Below are positions 25,904 through 35,169 of a stretch of 64,000 bases of DNA, piece by piece (position 1 is the first letter of the stretch; each line of letters starts with the position of its first letter). Origin of the DNA: Stigmatella erecta (lineage in GTDB: Bacteria > Myxococcota > Myxococcia > Myxococcales > Myxococcaceae); the NCBI RefSeq assembly GCF_900111745.1, contig NZ_FOIJ01000012.1, positions 62,001 to 126,000 of the forward strand, given 5' to 3'. A program made the translations under genes and the position numbers. The notes beneath the pieces were generated by a model that was not told the origin of the DNA, made no database searches, and was given only the letters and a program-made list of their open reading frames with translations.

Positions 25904-26449
25904 ATGATGGCCACCCCTCCCCGCCCCCTCCTTCTCGCCGCCGTCGCGGCGGTGCTCCTCACCTCCTGCCACGCCGGACACAACAAGGGACAGCCCCCCG
26001 CGAATGCCGCGGAAGCGGTGGCGCCCCCGCTGGCGAGCGGGGAGTGTGAGGGGATCCCCGTGGTGGAGGCGGCCTCGGTGTTCGCCGCGCCGGAGGGCTC
26101 CGGGGGCACGCGGCCCCAGGCCGGCCAGGTGGTGGCCATCGACGGCACGCCGCTCGCGGGGCTCGTCTGCACGCAGATGGGGTGCGCGGAGAAGTGCTGC
26201 AACAACACCTGTGGCTCCGTCGAGGGCTGCCCCTTCACCCTCGCCACGGAGCAGGGCAACCTGTGCCTGAGCCACAAGGACTTCGCCTGCGGCGGCACGG
26301 ACTGCAGCCCCTGGTGCCGGCCGTTCAGCCTGACCGAGGAGCGCCGCTACCGCTTCGTGGGCACCCTGGCCTACCCCGCCCCGGGGCAGGAGGCCGCCTC
26401 GGGCAACGGGGCCACCCTCCAGGTCCAGAAGGTCTGCCAGACCCAGTAG
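25904..26449 (+). CDS. Cys-rich lipoprotein of unknown function
   Basis: The protein is about 181 residues from ATG 25904 (a second ATG follows at 25907). The lipoprotein signal ends in VLLTSC. The mature protein carries a dense Cys block (CTQMGCAEKCCNNTCGSVEGC, then CLSHKDFACGGTDCSPWC), enough for five or more disulphides or a metal site. I do not recognise the family; comparable myxobacterial lipoproteins are of unknown function. It converges on the peroxiredoxin gene with 13 bp between stops. Confidence 0.7.
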   Translation: MMATPPRPLLLAAVAAVLLTSCHAGHNKGQPPANAAEAVAPPLASGECEGIPVVEAASVFAAPEGSGGTRPQAGQVVAIDGTPLAGLVCTQMGCAEKCCNNTCGSVEGCPFTLATEQGNLCLSHKDFACGGTDCSPWCRPFSLTEERRYRFVGTLAYPAPGQEAASGNGATLQVQKVCQTQ

Positions 26450-26462
26450 CGCGGGCCCGGGC

Positions 26463-26978
26463 TCAGGGCGCCGGGGCCTTCTTCGCGTCCTGCTTGCGCA
26501 GCGGGCAGGCCGCGATGGCCGAGGACGGGTCCACGGCGTCCTTGCCGGAGTCCACCTTGAGCACCTTGCGGCCCTCGCCCACCACGAACGTGTAGCGCTG
26601 GGCGAAGGACATCACCGGCGTCTTCACGTCGAACTGCTTCACCAGCTTGCCGTCCGGGTCGGGGATGAAGGCGAAGGGCGCCTTGAGCGAGTCCTTGAAC
26701 TTCTTGAGCGTCTCCGTGTCGTCCATGGAGATGGCCAGCACCTGGCCCTTGAGCTTCTCGATGTCCGCGTACCGGTCCCGGTAGGCCGTCAGCTCGCTCG
26801 TGCACCCGGGGGTGAACGCCTTGGGGAAGAAGGCCACGATGACCGGGCCCTCCTTCACCTTCTCCGACAGCGTGTACGACTTGCCGTCGGTGTCGGTGAC
26901 CGTGAAGTCCGGAGCCGTGTCACCGGCCTGGGGAACCGCTGCCGCGAGGAAACCTGCCGTCAGGAGGGGAAGGAGCAT
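26463..26978 (-). CDS. Exported peroxiredoxin (AhpC/TSA)
   Basis: The protein is 171 residues. A short hydrophobic start ([19 protein letters not shown]) suggests export. The peroxiredoxin fold follows: [36 protein letters not shown] with the peroxidatic Cys, and [17 protein letters not shown] second Cys near the C-terminus ([13 protein letters not shown]) may be resolving. A strong ribosome site (AAGGAGG) lies upstream. It starts 9 bp after the amidohydrolase stop, so the two form an operon. Peroxide removal in the periplasm is likely. Confidence 0.88.
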   Translation of the reverse strand: MLLPLLTAGFLAAAVPQAGDTAPDFTVTDTDGKSYTLSEKVKEGPVIVAFFPKAFTPGCTSELTAYRDRYADIEKLKGQVLAISMDDTETLKKFKDSLKAPFAFIPDPDGKLVKQFDVKTPVMSFAQRYTFVVGEGRKVLKVDSGKDAVDPSSAIAACPLRKQDAKKAPAP

Positions 26979-26987
26979 GCCCTCCTT

Positions 26988-28271
26988 TTAACCCCCTTGG
27001 GCCATCCGCGCCCAGACCGCCGCGGCGGCCTCGCGGGCCTGGTCGGCCACCACCGAGGGGCTGACCGACAGCGGCCGCCGCGCCCAGATGCGCCAGGTGC
27101 CCTCCACCATCACCGCCTCCACGTGCCGCGAGCCCAGGCCGTACACCACATGCCAGGCCAGGTTGCCCGCGTGGAGCGGCGTGGGCGGCAGGTAGTCCAG
27201 GAGGAGCAGGTCCGCCGCGCTGCCCTCGCGCAGGGAGCCCACCGGGAAGTCGAAGGCCTGCGAGGCCAGGCGGTGGCCGTTGGCCAGGTAGCGCAGCACG
27301 TCGATGGGCTGCCCCGCCTCGCGCGAGCGCAGGTAGGCCGCCTGGGCCTCGGCGAAGACATCCGCCACCATGCCGTCGGTGCCCAGCGTGGCGCGCGCGC
27401 CGAACTTCAGCGCCGGCGCATAGCCCACCTCCAGCCGCTGGTTGGAGCGCGGGGTGTGCACCACCCACGTTCCGGTGGAGATGAGCTGCGCGAGCTCCGC
27501 CCACGCCAGGTGCCCCACGTGCGCGAGCTGGCTCTTGGGCGACAGGAGCCCCGCCTCCATGAGCCGCGTCACGGGCGAGCCGCCATGGCGCTCCACCGAG
27601 AGCTTCTCGTCCAGCGGATCCTCCGCCACCGGCACGTGCAGCCCCGTGCCCGTGGAGGCCAGGGCCTCCTTGAGGCCCTCCAGCGCCTCGGGCCCCACCG
27701 TGAACAGGGGCGCGGCGCCCACCTGGCCCCGGAAGCGCCCCTTGGCCTTGCGGCTGAAGCCCACCGTCTCCTCCAGCCCCTCCTCGCGGCCCAGGGCCCC
27801 CTTGCGGTCCGTCACCGCGTAGGAGAGCACCCCGCGCACGCCCACCTCGTGGAGCCCGCGCGCCACGCGCACCAGCGAGCCGGCGATGGCCTTGGGCGAG
27901 GAGTGCGAGTCGAAGAGCGTGGTGGTGCCACACTGCAGCGCCTCCAGGCCCCCGGCGCACGCGGCCACCTGCACCGCGTCGCCGTCCAGGGCGCCCTCGT
28001 AGCGCCAGCGGTGGTTCTCCAGGGTCTCCTGGTAGTTGCCCACGCCCGGCTCGGGCAGGCCCCGCGCCAGCGAGGCGTGCAGCCGGTGGTGGGCGCTCAC
28101 CAGCCCCGGAAAGACGAGCTTGCCCGACAGGGCCACCACCTCATCCTCGGGCCTCGGCGCGATGTCCGGCGCGCGCGCGACGATGCGGTCGCCCTCGATG
28201 CGCAGGTCCACCCGCTCGACGAGGGCGGGCTCCAGTTCGACGACATGTCCACCCTTGAGGACGGTGCCCAA
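26988..28271 (-). CDS. Amidohydrolase-superfamily protein with substituted metal ligands
   Basis: The protein is 427 residues with the overall layout of SsnA-like amidohydrolases: N-terminal beta part ([18 protein letters not shown]), [56 protein letters not shown] and [14 protein letters not shown]. However, the first metal motif, normally HxH (H-H-H in SsnA), reads SAHHRLH, so the second ligand position is Arg, and the HIHVAE-type strand reads LHVPVAEDP, His to Pro. Later His and Asp residues remain. The enzyme may be inactive or use different chemistry. It is cotranscribed with the peroxiredoxin. Confidence 0.85.
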   Translation of the reverse strand: MGTVLKGGHVVELEPALVERVDLRIEGDRIVARAPDIAPRPEDEVVALSGKLVFPGLVSAHHRLHASLARGLPEPGVGNYQETLENHRWRYEGALDGDAVQVAACAGGLEALQCGTTTLFDSHSSPKAIAGSLVRVARGLHEVGVRGVLSYAVTDRKGALGREEGLEETVGFSRKAKGRFRGQVGAAPLFTVGPEALEGLKEALASTGTGLHVPVAEDPLDEKLSVERHGGSPVTRLMEAGLLSPKSQLAHVGHLAWAELAQLISTGTWVVHTPRSNQRLEVGYAPALKFGARATLGTDGMVADVFAEAQAAYLRSREAGQPIDVLRYLANGHRLASQAFDFPVGSLREGSAADLLLLDYLPPTPLHAGNLAWHVVYGLGSRHVEAVMVEGTWRIWARRPLSVSPSVVADQAREAAAAVWARMAQGG

Positions 28272-28421
28272 CGTCCCTCCACCGTGTGAAGCCTGATGCC
28301 GCGCAGGCTAGCACTGCCAGGCGCCCCGGGTAGAGGGGAAGTCACCCGGGCGTCCAGCCGAGCGGAAGCCCTCCACAGGGAAGTAGGCCCCCGGCGTCTC
28401 GAAACGTAGACTGCCCGGGCC

Positions 28422-30419
28422 GTGGGGTCTCCCGAGCAGCACGTCTCCTGGATGGGCCGCTACCGCCTGAGCGCGCGCATCGCGACGGGCGGCATGGCGG
28501 AGGTGTACCTGGGCCGCCGCATCGAGGAGGACGGGCGGCGCGGCCCGGCCGTGGCGGTGAAGCGGCTCTTGCCCCACCTCGCCTCGGACCGGCGCATCGT
28601 GCAGATGTTCCTCAACGAGGCGCGCATCACCGCGCAGGTGCGCCACCCCAACGTCGTCTCCATCCTGGAGACGGGCATGGACGAGGGCGAGCCCTTCATC
28701 GCGCTGGAGCTCCTGGAGGGGCGCTCCTTCGCCGAGCTGCGGCAGGAGGCCGCGGAGCGGGGCCGGCGCGTGCCCCTGGGCGTCACGCTGCGCACCCTGG
28801 TGGAGGCCTGCCGGGGGCTGGATGCGGCCCACCGCGCCGTGGACGAGGGCGGCCGCCCCCTGCGCATCGTCCACCGGGACTTCACCCCGGACAACATCCA
28901 CGTGGGCGCCAACGGGTGCGTCAAGGTCATCGACTTCGGCATCGCCCAGGCGGACGCGCTCGGCTCGGGCACCGAGCCGGGCATGCTCAAGGGCAAGTTC
29001 TTCTACATGTCGCCGGAGATGATCACCGGGCAGCGGGTGGACCACCGCGCGGACATCTTCGCCGCGGGGGTGATGCTCTACGAGCAGCTGTGCGGCCGGC
29101 GCCCCTTCACCGGCCTCAAGCCCGACGAGGTGCTGGCCCGCATCACCGAGGGGCGCCCCCGGCCCCCCACCACGTTCGATCCCTCCGTCCCCGACGCCCT
29201 GGAGCACATCTGCCTCACCGCGCTCCACCGCGCCCCGGAGGCCCGCTTCGAGACGCTGCAGGTCTTCATCGACGCCATCGAGGGCGTGGGGGGCGCCGCC
29301 GAGGTGGCCTCGACCGAGGAGGTGGCCGCCTACGTCGAGTCGCTCTTCCCCCGCAACAGCGACCCCAAGCGCCTGGCGCTCCAGCGGGCCCGCTCCGCCG
29401 ACCCTTCGGACTCGGGCGTGGCCGCCCCCGCGCCCGCCGCGCCCCCGCGGGCCCCCGCGCCCGCCCCGGTGGCCCCCCGGACGCGGCGCGCCTGGCCTCT
29501 GCTCGCGCTGGCCGGGCTGACGCTGGTGGGCCTGGGCGCGGGCGGCGCCTACCTGGTGATGCGCCCCCGGGTGCCCCCGTCCGAGCGGCTCGCCCAGGCG
29601 GAGCGCACCCCCGCCCCGCCGGAGCGGCTCGCCTTCCTCGAAGGCATCGAGGAGGACCCGCGCGCCACCGCCCAGGAGCTGGCCCGGGCCGGGGAGCTGC
29701 TGCTGGAGCTGGGCGCCCACCCGGCGGCCCTCTCGCTCGCGGAGACCTTCATCCAGCGCTTCCCCCAGAGCCTGGAGGCGTACCTGCTCGATGCGCGCGC
29801 CGCCACGGCGCTGCAGCTGGGCAAGCGCGCCGAGCGGTCCCTCGAGGAGGCCACCGCGCTGGCCCCCCAGGACGTGCGCCCCCTGCTCGCCCTGGCGGAC
29901 CTGCGGGAGCGGCAGGGCGACATCGCCGGGGCGCTCGGCGCGCTCGCCAAGGCCTACGGGCAGCGGCCGCGCGAGGCCCAGGTGGCCCCCCGCTACGGCC
30001 AGCTCCTGTCCCAGAGCGGGCGGCTGGACGAGGCCTCGGAGGTGCTCGGCGCGTGGGTCCGCGAGCACAACGACGCGGGCCCGCTGGCGGAGCTGGCCTT
30101 CGTGCGCTACCGCCAGGAGCGCATGGACGATGCCGCGGCGCTGCTCAAGCGCGCGCTGCGCAAGGCCCCCCAGCTCGCCGTGGCGCACTACTACCTGGGC
30201 GCGGTGCTGCTCCAGAAGGGGGACACGGCGGGCGCCGAGCGCGCCTACCGCCAGGCGGATCAGCTCGACCCCGGAGACTCCCGCGCGCTCTCGGCCCGGT
30301 GCCAGCTCCACGCCCGCGCGGGGGACACGGCCGCCGTCACCGAGGCGAAAGAACTCCTCGCCCGCAGGTTCCCGGCCCGGGCGGCGGCGCTCGCCGCGGA
30401 GTGCTCGGCGCGGCCCTGA
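28422..30419 (+). CDS. Ser/Thr protein kinase with TM segment and TPR-like C-terminal region
   Basis: The protein is about 665 residues from GTG 28422, or 655 from ATG 28452 (MGRYRLSARIATGG). Hanks-type kinase motifs: GGMAEVYLG, VAVKRLLP, IVHRDFTPDNI, VKVIDFGIAQ, YMSPEMITGQ, DIFAAGVMLYE. A Pro/Ala linker and one TM helix (WPLLALAGLTLVGLGAGGAYLVM) around residue 370 follow. The extracytoplasmic 270 residues form TPR-like helices (AEIQRFPQS-type; LAVAHYYLGAVLLQKGDTAGAERAYRQADQLDPGD). It phosphorylates proteins in the cytoplasm while the TPR part may sense envelope partners. It diverges from the amidohydrolase gene. Confidence 0.92.
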   Translation: MGSPEQHVSWMGRYRLSARIATGGMAEVYLGRRIEEDGRRGPAVAVKRLLPHLASDRRIVQMFLNEARITAQVRHPNVVSILETGMDEGEPFIALELLEGRSFAELRQEAAERGRRVPLGVTLRTLVEACRGLDAAHRAVDEGGRPLRIVHRDFTPDNIHVGANGCVKVIDFGIAQADALGSGTEPGMLKGKFFYMSPEMITGQRVDHRADIFAAGVMLYEQLCGRRPFTGLKPDEVLARITEGRPRPPTTFDPSVPDALEHICLTALHRAPEARFETLQVFIDAIEGVGGAAEVASTEEVAAYVESLFPRNSDPKRLALQRARSADPSDSGVAAPAPAAPPRAPAPAPVAPRTRRAWPLLALAGLTLVGLGAGGAYLVMRPRVPPSERLAQAERTPAPPERLAFLEGIEEDPRATAQELARAGELLLELGAHPAALSLAETFIQRFPQSLEAYLLDARAATALQLGKRAERSLEEATALAPQDVRPLLALADLRERQGDIAGALGALAKAYGQRPREAQVAPRYGQLLSQSGRLDEASEVLGAWVREHNDAGPLAELAFVRYRQERMDDAAALLKRALRKAPQLAVAHYYLGAVLLQKGDTAGAERAYRQADQLDPGDSRALSARCQLHARAGDTAAVTEAKELLARRFPARAAALAAECSARP

Positions 30420-30431
30420 GGGGCGCGCGGC

Positions 30432-32330
30432 TCACACCCGGAAGGGGCTCTCCTCGGCCACGGGCCAGCCGGGGTCCGCCGGCGTCAGCGCCAGGGTGTT
30501 GCGCACCCGGGCCATCAGCTCGTCGTGGCGGTAGGGCCGGGAGCACAGCACCGTGCCCTCCTGGGCCCACGTGGGCAGCCGCGCGCCCGCCAGCAGAATG
30601 GGCACGGGCCGGGCCCGGGGCAGCGTGGCGAAGGTCTCCAGGAAGACGCCGATCTCCTTCTGGGAGGCGCTCGCGGACAGGAGGATGAGGTCCACCGGCA
30701 GGTGGGCCTCCTGGCGCAGGGCCTCGTTCCCATCGCGCACGGTGAGCACCTCGAAGCCCTCGGAGCGCAGCACCCGCGCGGCCTCGTCCTCCTGGACCCG
30801 GTCCTCGTCCAGCAGGAGCACGCGCCGGGGCAGCCGCCCCACCTCGCGCGCGGTCATCTTGGGCAGGGCCACGGAGAAGGTGGAGCCCAGCCCCTCGGCG
30901 CTCGACAGGGTGAGGTTGCCCCCGTGCAGCTTGCAGATGGAGTGGCTGATGAAGAGCCCCAGCCCCAGGCCGCCGAAGTTGCGGTGGGACACGTTGCGCG
31001 CCCGGTAGAAGCGCTGGAACACCTGCGCCTGGTCCGCCCCGGGAATGCCGATGCCGTGGTCCTTCACGTGGATGCGGGCCTCGTCGGCCCGCTCCTCCAC
31101 CTCCACGGTGATGGGGGCGCCCGCCGGGCTGTACTTGTGCGCGTTCTCCAGCAGGTTGACGATGACCTGCTCCAGCCGGTCCCGGTCCCCCTGCACCCAC
31201 ACGCGCGTGCGGGGCACATCCACGGAGAAGGGGCGCTCCAGGGCGTGGCGGAAGTGGTCCACCACCTCCGCCACGAGCTGGCCCAGCTCCAGCGGCGCGG
31301 CGTGCATGGCCAGCTTGCCCAGCTCCAGCCGCGAGGCATCCAGCAGGTCATCCACCAGCCCCACGAGCCGGTCCACCTGCCGCTTGGACTTGAGCACGCT
31401 GGAGAGCTCCACCGGCTGCCCGGTGGTGATGCGCCGCTCCATGGTGAAGAGGCTCAGCTTGAGCGGGGTGAGCGGCGTCTTCAGCTCGTGCGAGGCGATG
31501 GACATGAACTCCTCGCGCACGCGCAGCGCCGCCTGGGCCTCGCGCAACAGCCGCGCGTTCTCCACCGCCACGGCGAGCTGGCTGGCCGCCGCCATCCACA
31601 AATCCAGCTCCCTCACGGAGAAGGAGGCGCCCTGCTCCTTATAAAGGAGGAGCAGCCCCACCGTGCGCTTGGGCGCGCACAGCGGCACGGCGGCGAAGAT
31701 GGAGCCCATGCTGTCGCCGTACCCGCGCTGGACGCCAATCTGGGCCCGCCGCGTGGACAGGGCGTGCTGGAAGGGGTCCGCCGCCGGATCAAACGTGTCC
31801 TCGGGCGAGTCCCGGTCCGCCAGGTCCGACACCGCCGCACGGCGCAGGGTATTCTGGGTGCCTTCCTCACAGAGGAACACCTCCGCGCGCCGCACCTGGG
31901 CACAGCGCACCAGGGCCAGCACCGCCGCCGAGCACACGCTGTCCACATCCAGCGTCTCGCCCACGGCGCGCGCCACCTGCTGCACCACCTGGGAGAAGGC
32001 CTCCTCGTCATCCAGGCCGGAAGGGTCGAACACGAGCCAGGCGCCGGGCGGCTCGTCATCCCTCGCGGGCTGCACCTGGACGCGCACCTGGCGCATCGCG
32101 CAGGTGACGAGGTGCCCGGCGTAGGAGCGGCCCTCCCGCACGGCGCGGGCCAGGGCATCCCGGCTCCGGCTGTACTCCAGGCCCTCCAGCAGGCCGCGGC
32201 CCACCGTCAGGGGCAGCCCGACCTTCCGGGCAAAGTCCGCTTCGAACCATTGCACCTGGAGCTCGGGGCCCACGCGGAGCATGGCCTGAGGCAGCAGATG
32301 AAGCGCGTTCTCGAAGTCTGAGGGCACCAT
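30432..32330 (-). CDS. Hybrid sensor histidine kinase with degenerate receiver
   Basis: The protein is about 632 residues from ATG 32330 (MVPSDFENALHLLPQAM). Order: PAS-like N-terminus (1-110), GAF domain (130-275; VCSAAVLALVRCAQVRRAEVFL, IFAAVPLCA), HisKA (FMSIASHELKTPLTPLKLS), HATPase (QVIVNLLENAHKYSPAG, DHGIGIPGADQAQVFQRFYR, GGLGLGLFISHSIC), and a C-terminal receiver-like domain. In the receiver the phosphoacceptor position reads DLILLSASAS instead of an Asp, and the Lys is Arg (SRPYRHDEL), so it is a pseudo-receiver. There are no TM segments. It converges on the kinase-TPR gene, 12 bp apart. Confidence 0.9.
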   Translation of the reverse strand: MVPSDFENALHLLPQAMLRVGPELQVQWFEADFARKVGLPLTVGRGLLEGLEYSRSRDALARAVREGRSYAGHLVTCAMRQVRVQVQPARDDEPPGAWLVFDPSGLDDEEAFSQVVQQVARAVGETLDVDSVCSAAVLALVRCAQVRRAEVFLCEEGTQNTLRRAAVSDLADRDSPEDTFDPAADPFQHALSTRRAQIGVQRGYGDSMGSIFAAVPLCAPKRTVGLLLLYKEQGASFSVRELDLWMAAASQLAVAVENARLLREAQAALRVREEFMSIASHELKTPLTPLKLSLFTMERRITTGQPVELSSVLKSKRQVDRLVGLVDDLLDASRLELGKLAMHAAPLELGQLVAEVVDHFRHALERPFSVDVPRTRVWVQGDRDRLEQVIVNLLENAHKYSPAGAPITVEVEERADEARIHVKDHGIGIPGADQAQVFQRFYRARNVSHRNFGGLGLGLFISHSICKLHGGNLTLSSAEGLGSTFSVALPKMTAREVGRLPRRVLLLDEDRVQEDEAARVLRSEGFEVLTVRDGNEALRQEAHLPVDLILLSASASQKEIGVFLETFATLPRARPVPILLAGARLPTWAQEGTVLCSRPYRHDELMARVRNTLALTPADPGWPVAEESPFRV

Positions 32331-32542
32331 GGGTGGGGTGCTTTCGAGATAGGGGCCGGTCCCCCCGGGCGACAACCGCCCGCCGGGCTTTTCCTGCTAA
32401 TCGGACGTCGGGGGCGTTGGTGGGCCAACACTGGCGGCGGGCCATCTCTCCACCAGCCGGCAGCTCCCCTGCCCTCCGGACGGAGAGGCTCCCCCCCGGC
32501 GGCAGTTCCCCCGGTGCTTTCGTGTGGTAGAGGACACGGGCG

Positions 32543-32905
32543 ATGCCCTCCGAGCCCACCAAAGAACTGCAGACCTTCCCCAACCCCGCCGCCGACCGCG
32601 ACTATGAGATCGCCTTCGACGTGCCGGAGTTCACCTGCCTGTGCCCGATGACGGGGCAGCCCGACTTCGCGACCTTCAAGATCCGGTACGTGCCGGACGA
32701 GCTGTGCGTGGAGCTCAAGAGCCTCAAGCTCTACATGTGGTCCTACCGCAACGAGGGCGCCTTCCACGAGAAGGTGACCAACACCATCGCGGACGACATC
32801 ATCCGGGCCATCAAGCCCCGCAAGCTCACCGTGGTGGGTGACTTCTTCGTGCGCGGCGGCATCGGCACCATCGTCACCGTGACGCACGAGAAGAAGAAGG
32901 CCTAG
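32543..32905 (+). CDS. queF: NADPH-dependent 7-cyano-7-deazaguanine (preQ0) reductase
   Basis: The protein is 120 residues, the short unimodular form. It reduces preQ0 to preQ1 in queuosine biosynthesis. Seen: [13 protein letters not shown] with the catalytic Cys of T-x-x-C-P-x-T, [23 protein letters not shown] (substrate and NADPH site S-L-K), and [20 protein letters not shown]. It overlaps the truB gene by 4 bp tail to tail, which places two tRNA-modification genes side by side. No preQ1 riboswitch was identified upstream. Confidence 0.96.
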   Translation: MPSEPTKELQTFPNPAADRDYEIAFDVPEFTCLCPMTGQPDFATFKIRYVPDELCVELKSLKLYMWSYRNEGAFHEKVTNTIADDIIRAIKPRKLTVVGDFFVRGGIGTIVTVTHEKKKA

Positions 32906-33816
32906 AGCCCTCCGCGCAGCTCCTGCTCCAGGCGCAGCGCCCCCTCCTGCTCGCGCAGGAGCGCCACCAGCCGCTCGCGGTGGAAGCCGCGCACGGGGGC
33001 CTGCGGATCCGGAAACCCCGCGGGCAGCCGCCAGTCCGGGGGCAGCCGCCGGCCCAGGGCAATGGGCCGCTCGCGCCGCAGCTCCCCCACCTCCGCGTCC
33101 GACAGCTCCCGCACGGCGCACCAGGGCAGCACCTGCCGCCCGCGCAGGGCCACGCGCGCCCCCGGGCCCGGGTCCTCCCAGGGGCCAATGGCCGTGCGGT
33201 GCAGCCGGGCGAGGTGGGCCCCACAGCCCAGGGCCCGGCCCAGCTCCCGCGCCAGGGCGCGCACGTAGAAGCCGCCCCGGCACACCAGCTCCAGCTGGCT
33301 GGAGCGCGGCAGCGCGTGCGAGCGCCAGCGCGCCGCGTGCAGGTACACGCGCGAGGGCGGCAGCACCACCTCCTCGCCCCGGTGCGCCTTGCGGTACGCG
33401 GGCTCTCCGCCCACCTTCTTCGCGCTGGTGGCCGGGGGCACCTGCTCGTGCCAGCCCTGGAAGGGCGCGAGCGCCGCCTCCAGCGCCCCGGGCGTCAGCG
33501 CGGACGCATCCCCCTCGCGCACCACCCGGCCCAGCAAGTCCCCGTTGTCCGTCTCCGCGCCCCAGATGACTTCGGCCACGTAGCGCTTGGGCACCGCGTG
33601 CAAGAGGTCCATCAGCCGCGTGGCCTGGCCCACCAGGAGCAGCAGGAGCCCCTCGGCGAACGGGTCCAGCGTCCCGCCATGGCACACGGGCACGCGCTTG
33701 CCGGGGCGCGCGGCCTCCAGCCCGGCCATGGCGGCGCGCACCGAGGTGAAGCTCGTCTCGCCCAGCGGCTTGTGGACCAGGTGAATGCCGGGCTCGAGCG
33801 GCGGGAGGGGACTCAC
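32902..33816 (-). CDS. truB: tRNA pseudouridine-55 synthase
   Basis: The protein is 304 residues from GTG 33816, which overlaps the TGA of the upstream kinase gene in GTGA. It isomerises U55 in the T loop of tRNAs. Seen: [41 protein letters not shown] (catalytic Asp in T-L-D-P), [17 protein letters not shown], and [19 protein letters not shown]. In many bacteria truB follows rbfA; here its partner is a Ser/Thr kinase gene, which is unusual. Translational coupling to that kinase is implied by the overlap. Confidence 0.94.
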   Translation of the reverse strand: MSPLPPLEPGIHLVHKPLGETSFTSVRAAMAGLEAARPGKRVPVCHGGTLDPFAEGLLLLLVGQATRLMDLLHAVPKRYVAEVIWGAETDNGDLLGRVVREGDASALTPGALEAALAPFQGWHEQVPPATSAKKVGGEPAYRKAHRGEEVVLPPSRVYLHAARWRSHALPRSSQLELVCRGGFYVRALARELGRALGCGAHLARLHRTAIGPWEDPGPGARVALRGRQVLPWCAVRELSDAEVGELRRERPIALGRRLPPDWRLPAGFPDPQAPVRGFHRERLVALLREQEGALRLEQELRGGL

Positions 33817-34928
33817 CGCTTCATCTTCTTCTCGACCGGGGGCGCCCAGTGGTCCTGCGTGAGGTAGATGCCGGTGCCCGTGGCGGTGGCCAGGGCGAGC
33901 AGCGCGGCCACCACCCACTTGCGCTTGCCGCCCGTGGCGCGCTTGCGGCGGCCCGCGGCGTAGGAGTCCAGCACGCCCAGCTCCGCCTGCGTCAGGTGCG
34001 CGAGCGCCTCGGACTCGGTGAGCTTCTCCCGGTGGCGCAGGAAGGCCACGAGCAGCGCCGGGTGGGACACCTCCACCTCGCGCGCGAGAAACACATCCAG
34101 CTCGCGCCGCATCGCCGCCGCGTCCGGGTAGCGGTTCTCGGTGCGCACCTCCAGGGCCCGCTTGACGATGTTCACCAGGGGCGGGGGCACCTCCGGGGCC
34201 ACCTTGTTCAGGGGCTTGTAGAGGCCATCTCGAATCTTGGCGAACACCTCGCCCGCGGTGCGCCCCTGGAACGGCCGGGTGCCCGTGAGGGCCTCGTAGA
34301 GCAGCACGCCGAGCGAGAAGATGTCCGTGCGCGCATCCAGCGGCGCGCCGGTGACTTGCTCCGGGGACATGTAGGCCGGGGTGCCCACCGCCACGCCCTG
34401 CTGGGTGAGCGCCACCAGGTCCACGTCCTTGGCGATGCCGAAGTCCATCAGCTTCACCTCACCAGCCTTGGTGAGCATGACGTTGGCGGGCTTCAGGTCG
34501 CGGTGGATGATGTGGCGGAAGTGCGCATGGTCCAGCGCGCTGGCGATGCGCGCGCAGATGACGGCGGCCACATCGGCCGGCAGCGGCCCTTCCTTGATGA
34601 GCTCCTGCAGGGTGGGCCCATCCACGAACTCCAGCACCATGAAGAGGCTGTCGTTCTTCTCCACCATGTCATACAGGGTGACGATGTTCTGGTGGCGGAA
34701 GGCGGCCAGGGCGAGCGCCTCGCGGTGGAAGCGCGAGAGCGACTCCTTGTCGCGCTGGCCCTCGGGCAGCAGCTCCTTGATGGCGGCCTCGCGCTGGATG
34801 GCCTCGTGCAACCCCCGGTACACCAGCGCCATCCCCCCGCGCCCCAGCTCTCCGAGCACGCGATAGGGACCGATCTTCCGGTGACGAATGGGGGTCTTGT
34901 CCGACTTGTCCTTCTGGGGATCAGCCAC
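33813..34928 (-). CDS. Ser/Thr protein kinase with C-terminal TM helix
   Basis: The protein is 371 residues. The Hanks kinase core covers residues about 20-280: YRVLGELGRGGMALVYRG, AAIKELLPEG, IIHRDLKPANVML, VKLMDFGIAKD, GTPAYMSPEQVTG, and DIFSLGVLLYEALTGTRPF. A helical juxtamembrane part (LTQAELGVLDSYAAGRRKR) precedes a single TM segment (WVVAALLALATATGTGIYL) and about 15 external residues. The domain is cytoplasmic and tethered. It overlaps truB by 4 bp, so the two are coexpressed. The target is unknown. Confidence 0.94.
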   Translation of the reverse strand: MADPQKDKSDKTPIRHRKIGPYRVLGELGRGGMALVYRGLHEAIQREAAIKELLPEGQRDKESLSRFHREALALAAFRHQNIVTLYDMVEKNDSLFMVLEFVDGPTLQELIKEGPLPADVAAVICARIASALDHAHFRHIIHRDLKPANVMLTKAGEVKLMDFGIAKDVDLVALTQQGVAVGTPAYMSPEQVTGAPLDARTDIFSLGVLLYEALTGTRPFQGRTAGEVFAKIRDGLYKPLNKVAPEVPPPLVNIVKRALEVRTENRYPDAAAMRRELDVFLAREVEVSHPALLVAFLRHREKLTESEALAHLTQAELGVLDSYAAGRRKRATGGKRKWVVAALLALATATGTGIYLTQDHWAPPVEKKMKR

Positions 34929-35169
34929 GGCGCGTACGGTAGCGGCTTGTGCCGGGAGCGTCGACAGGCCCGGAAGGCCCCGGCCCCTTTCCCGAAGGCG
35001 CCAGGGGTGCCCTGCCCGCCTACCTTTCTTCCGTCAAGCCGGGCAGGCCCGCCCGGTTTCCCAGGGACTCCCGGGGTTTCCCCGGGTGGACAGGGCCCCG
35101 TGACGGGGGCGTAAGCTCTCCGGCTCCGGGACGCACCGCGGAACCCCTCGCGTCTCCTGGTCTCCGCCC

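Noticed and set aside
32331-32542. Possible preQ1 riboswitch upstream of queF
   Set aside because: No compact pseudoknot-type aptamer with the A-rich tail pairing to a loop could be found; the DNA is uniformly GC-rich.
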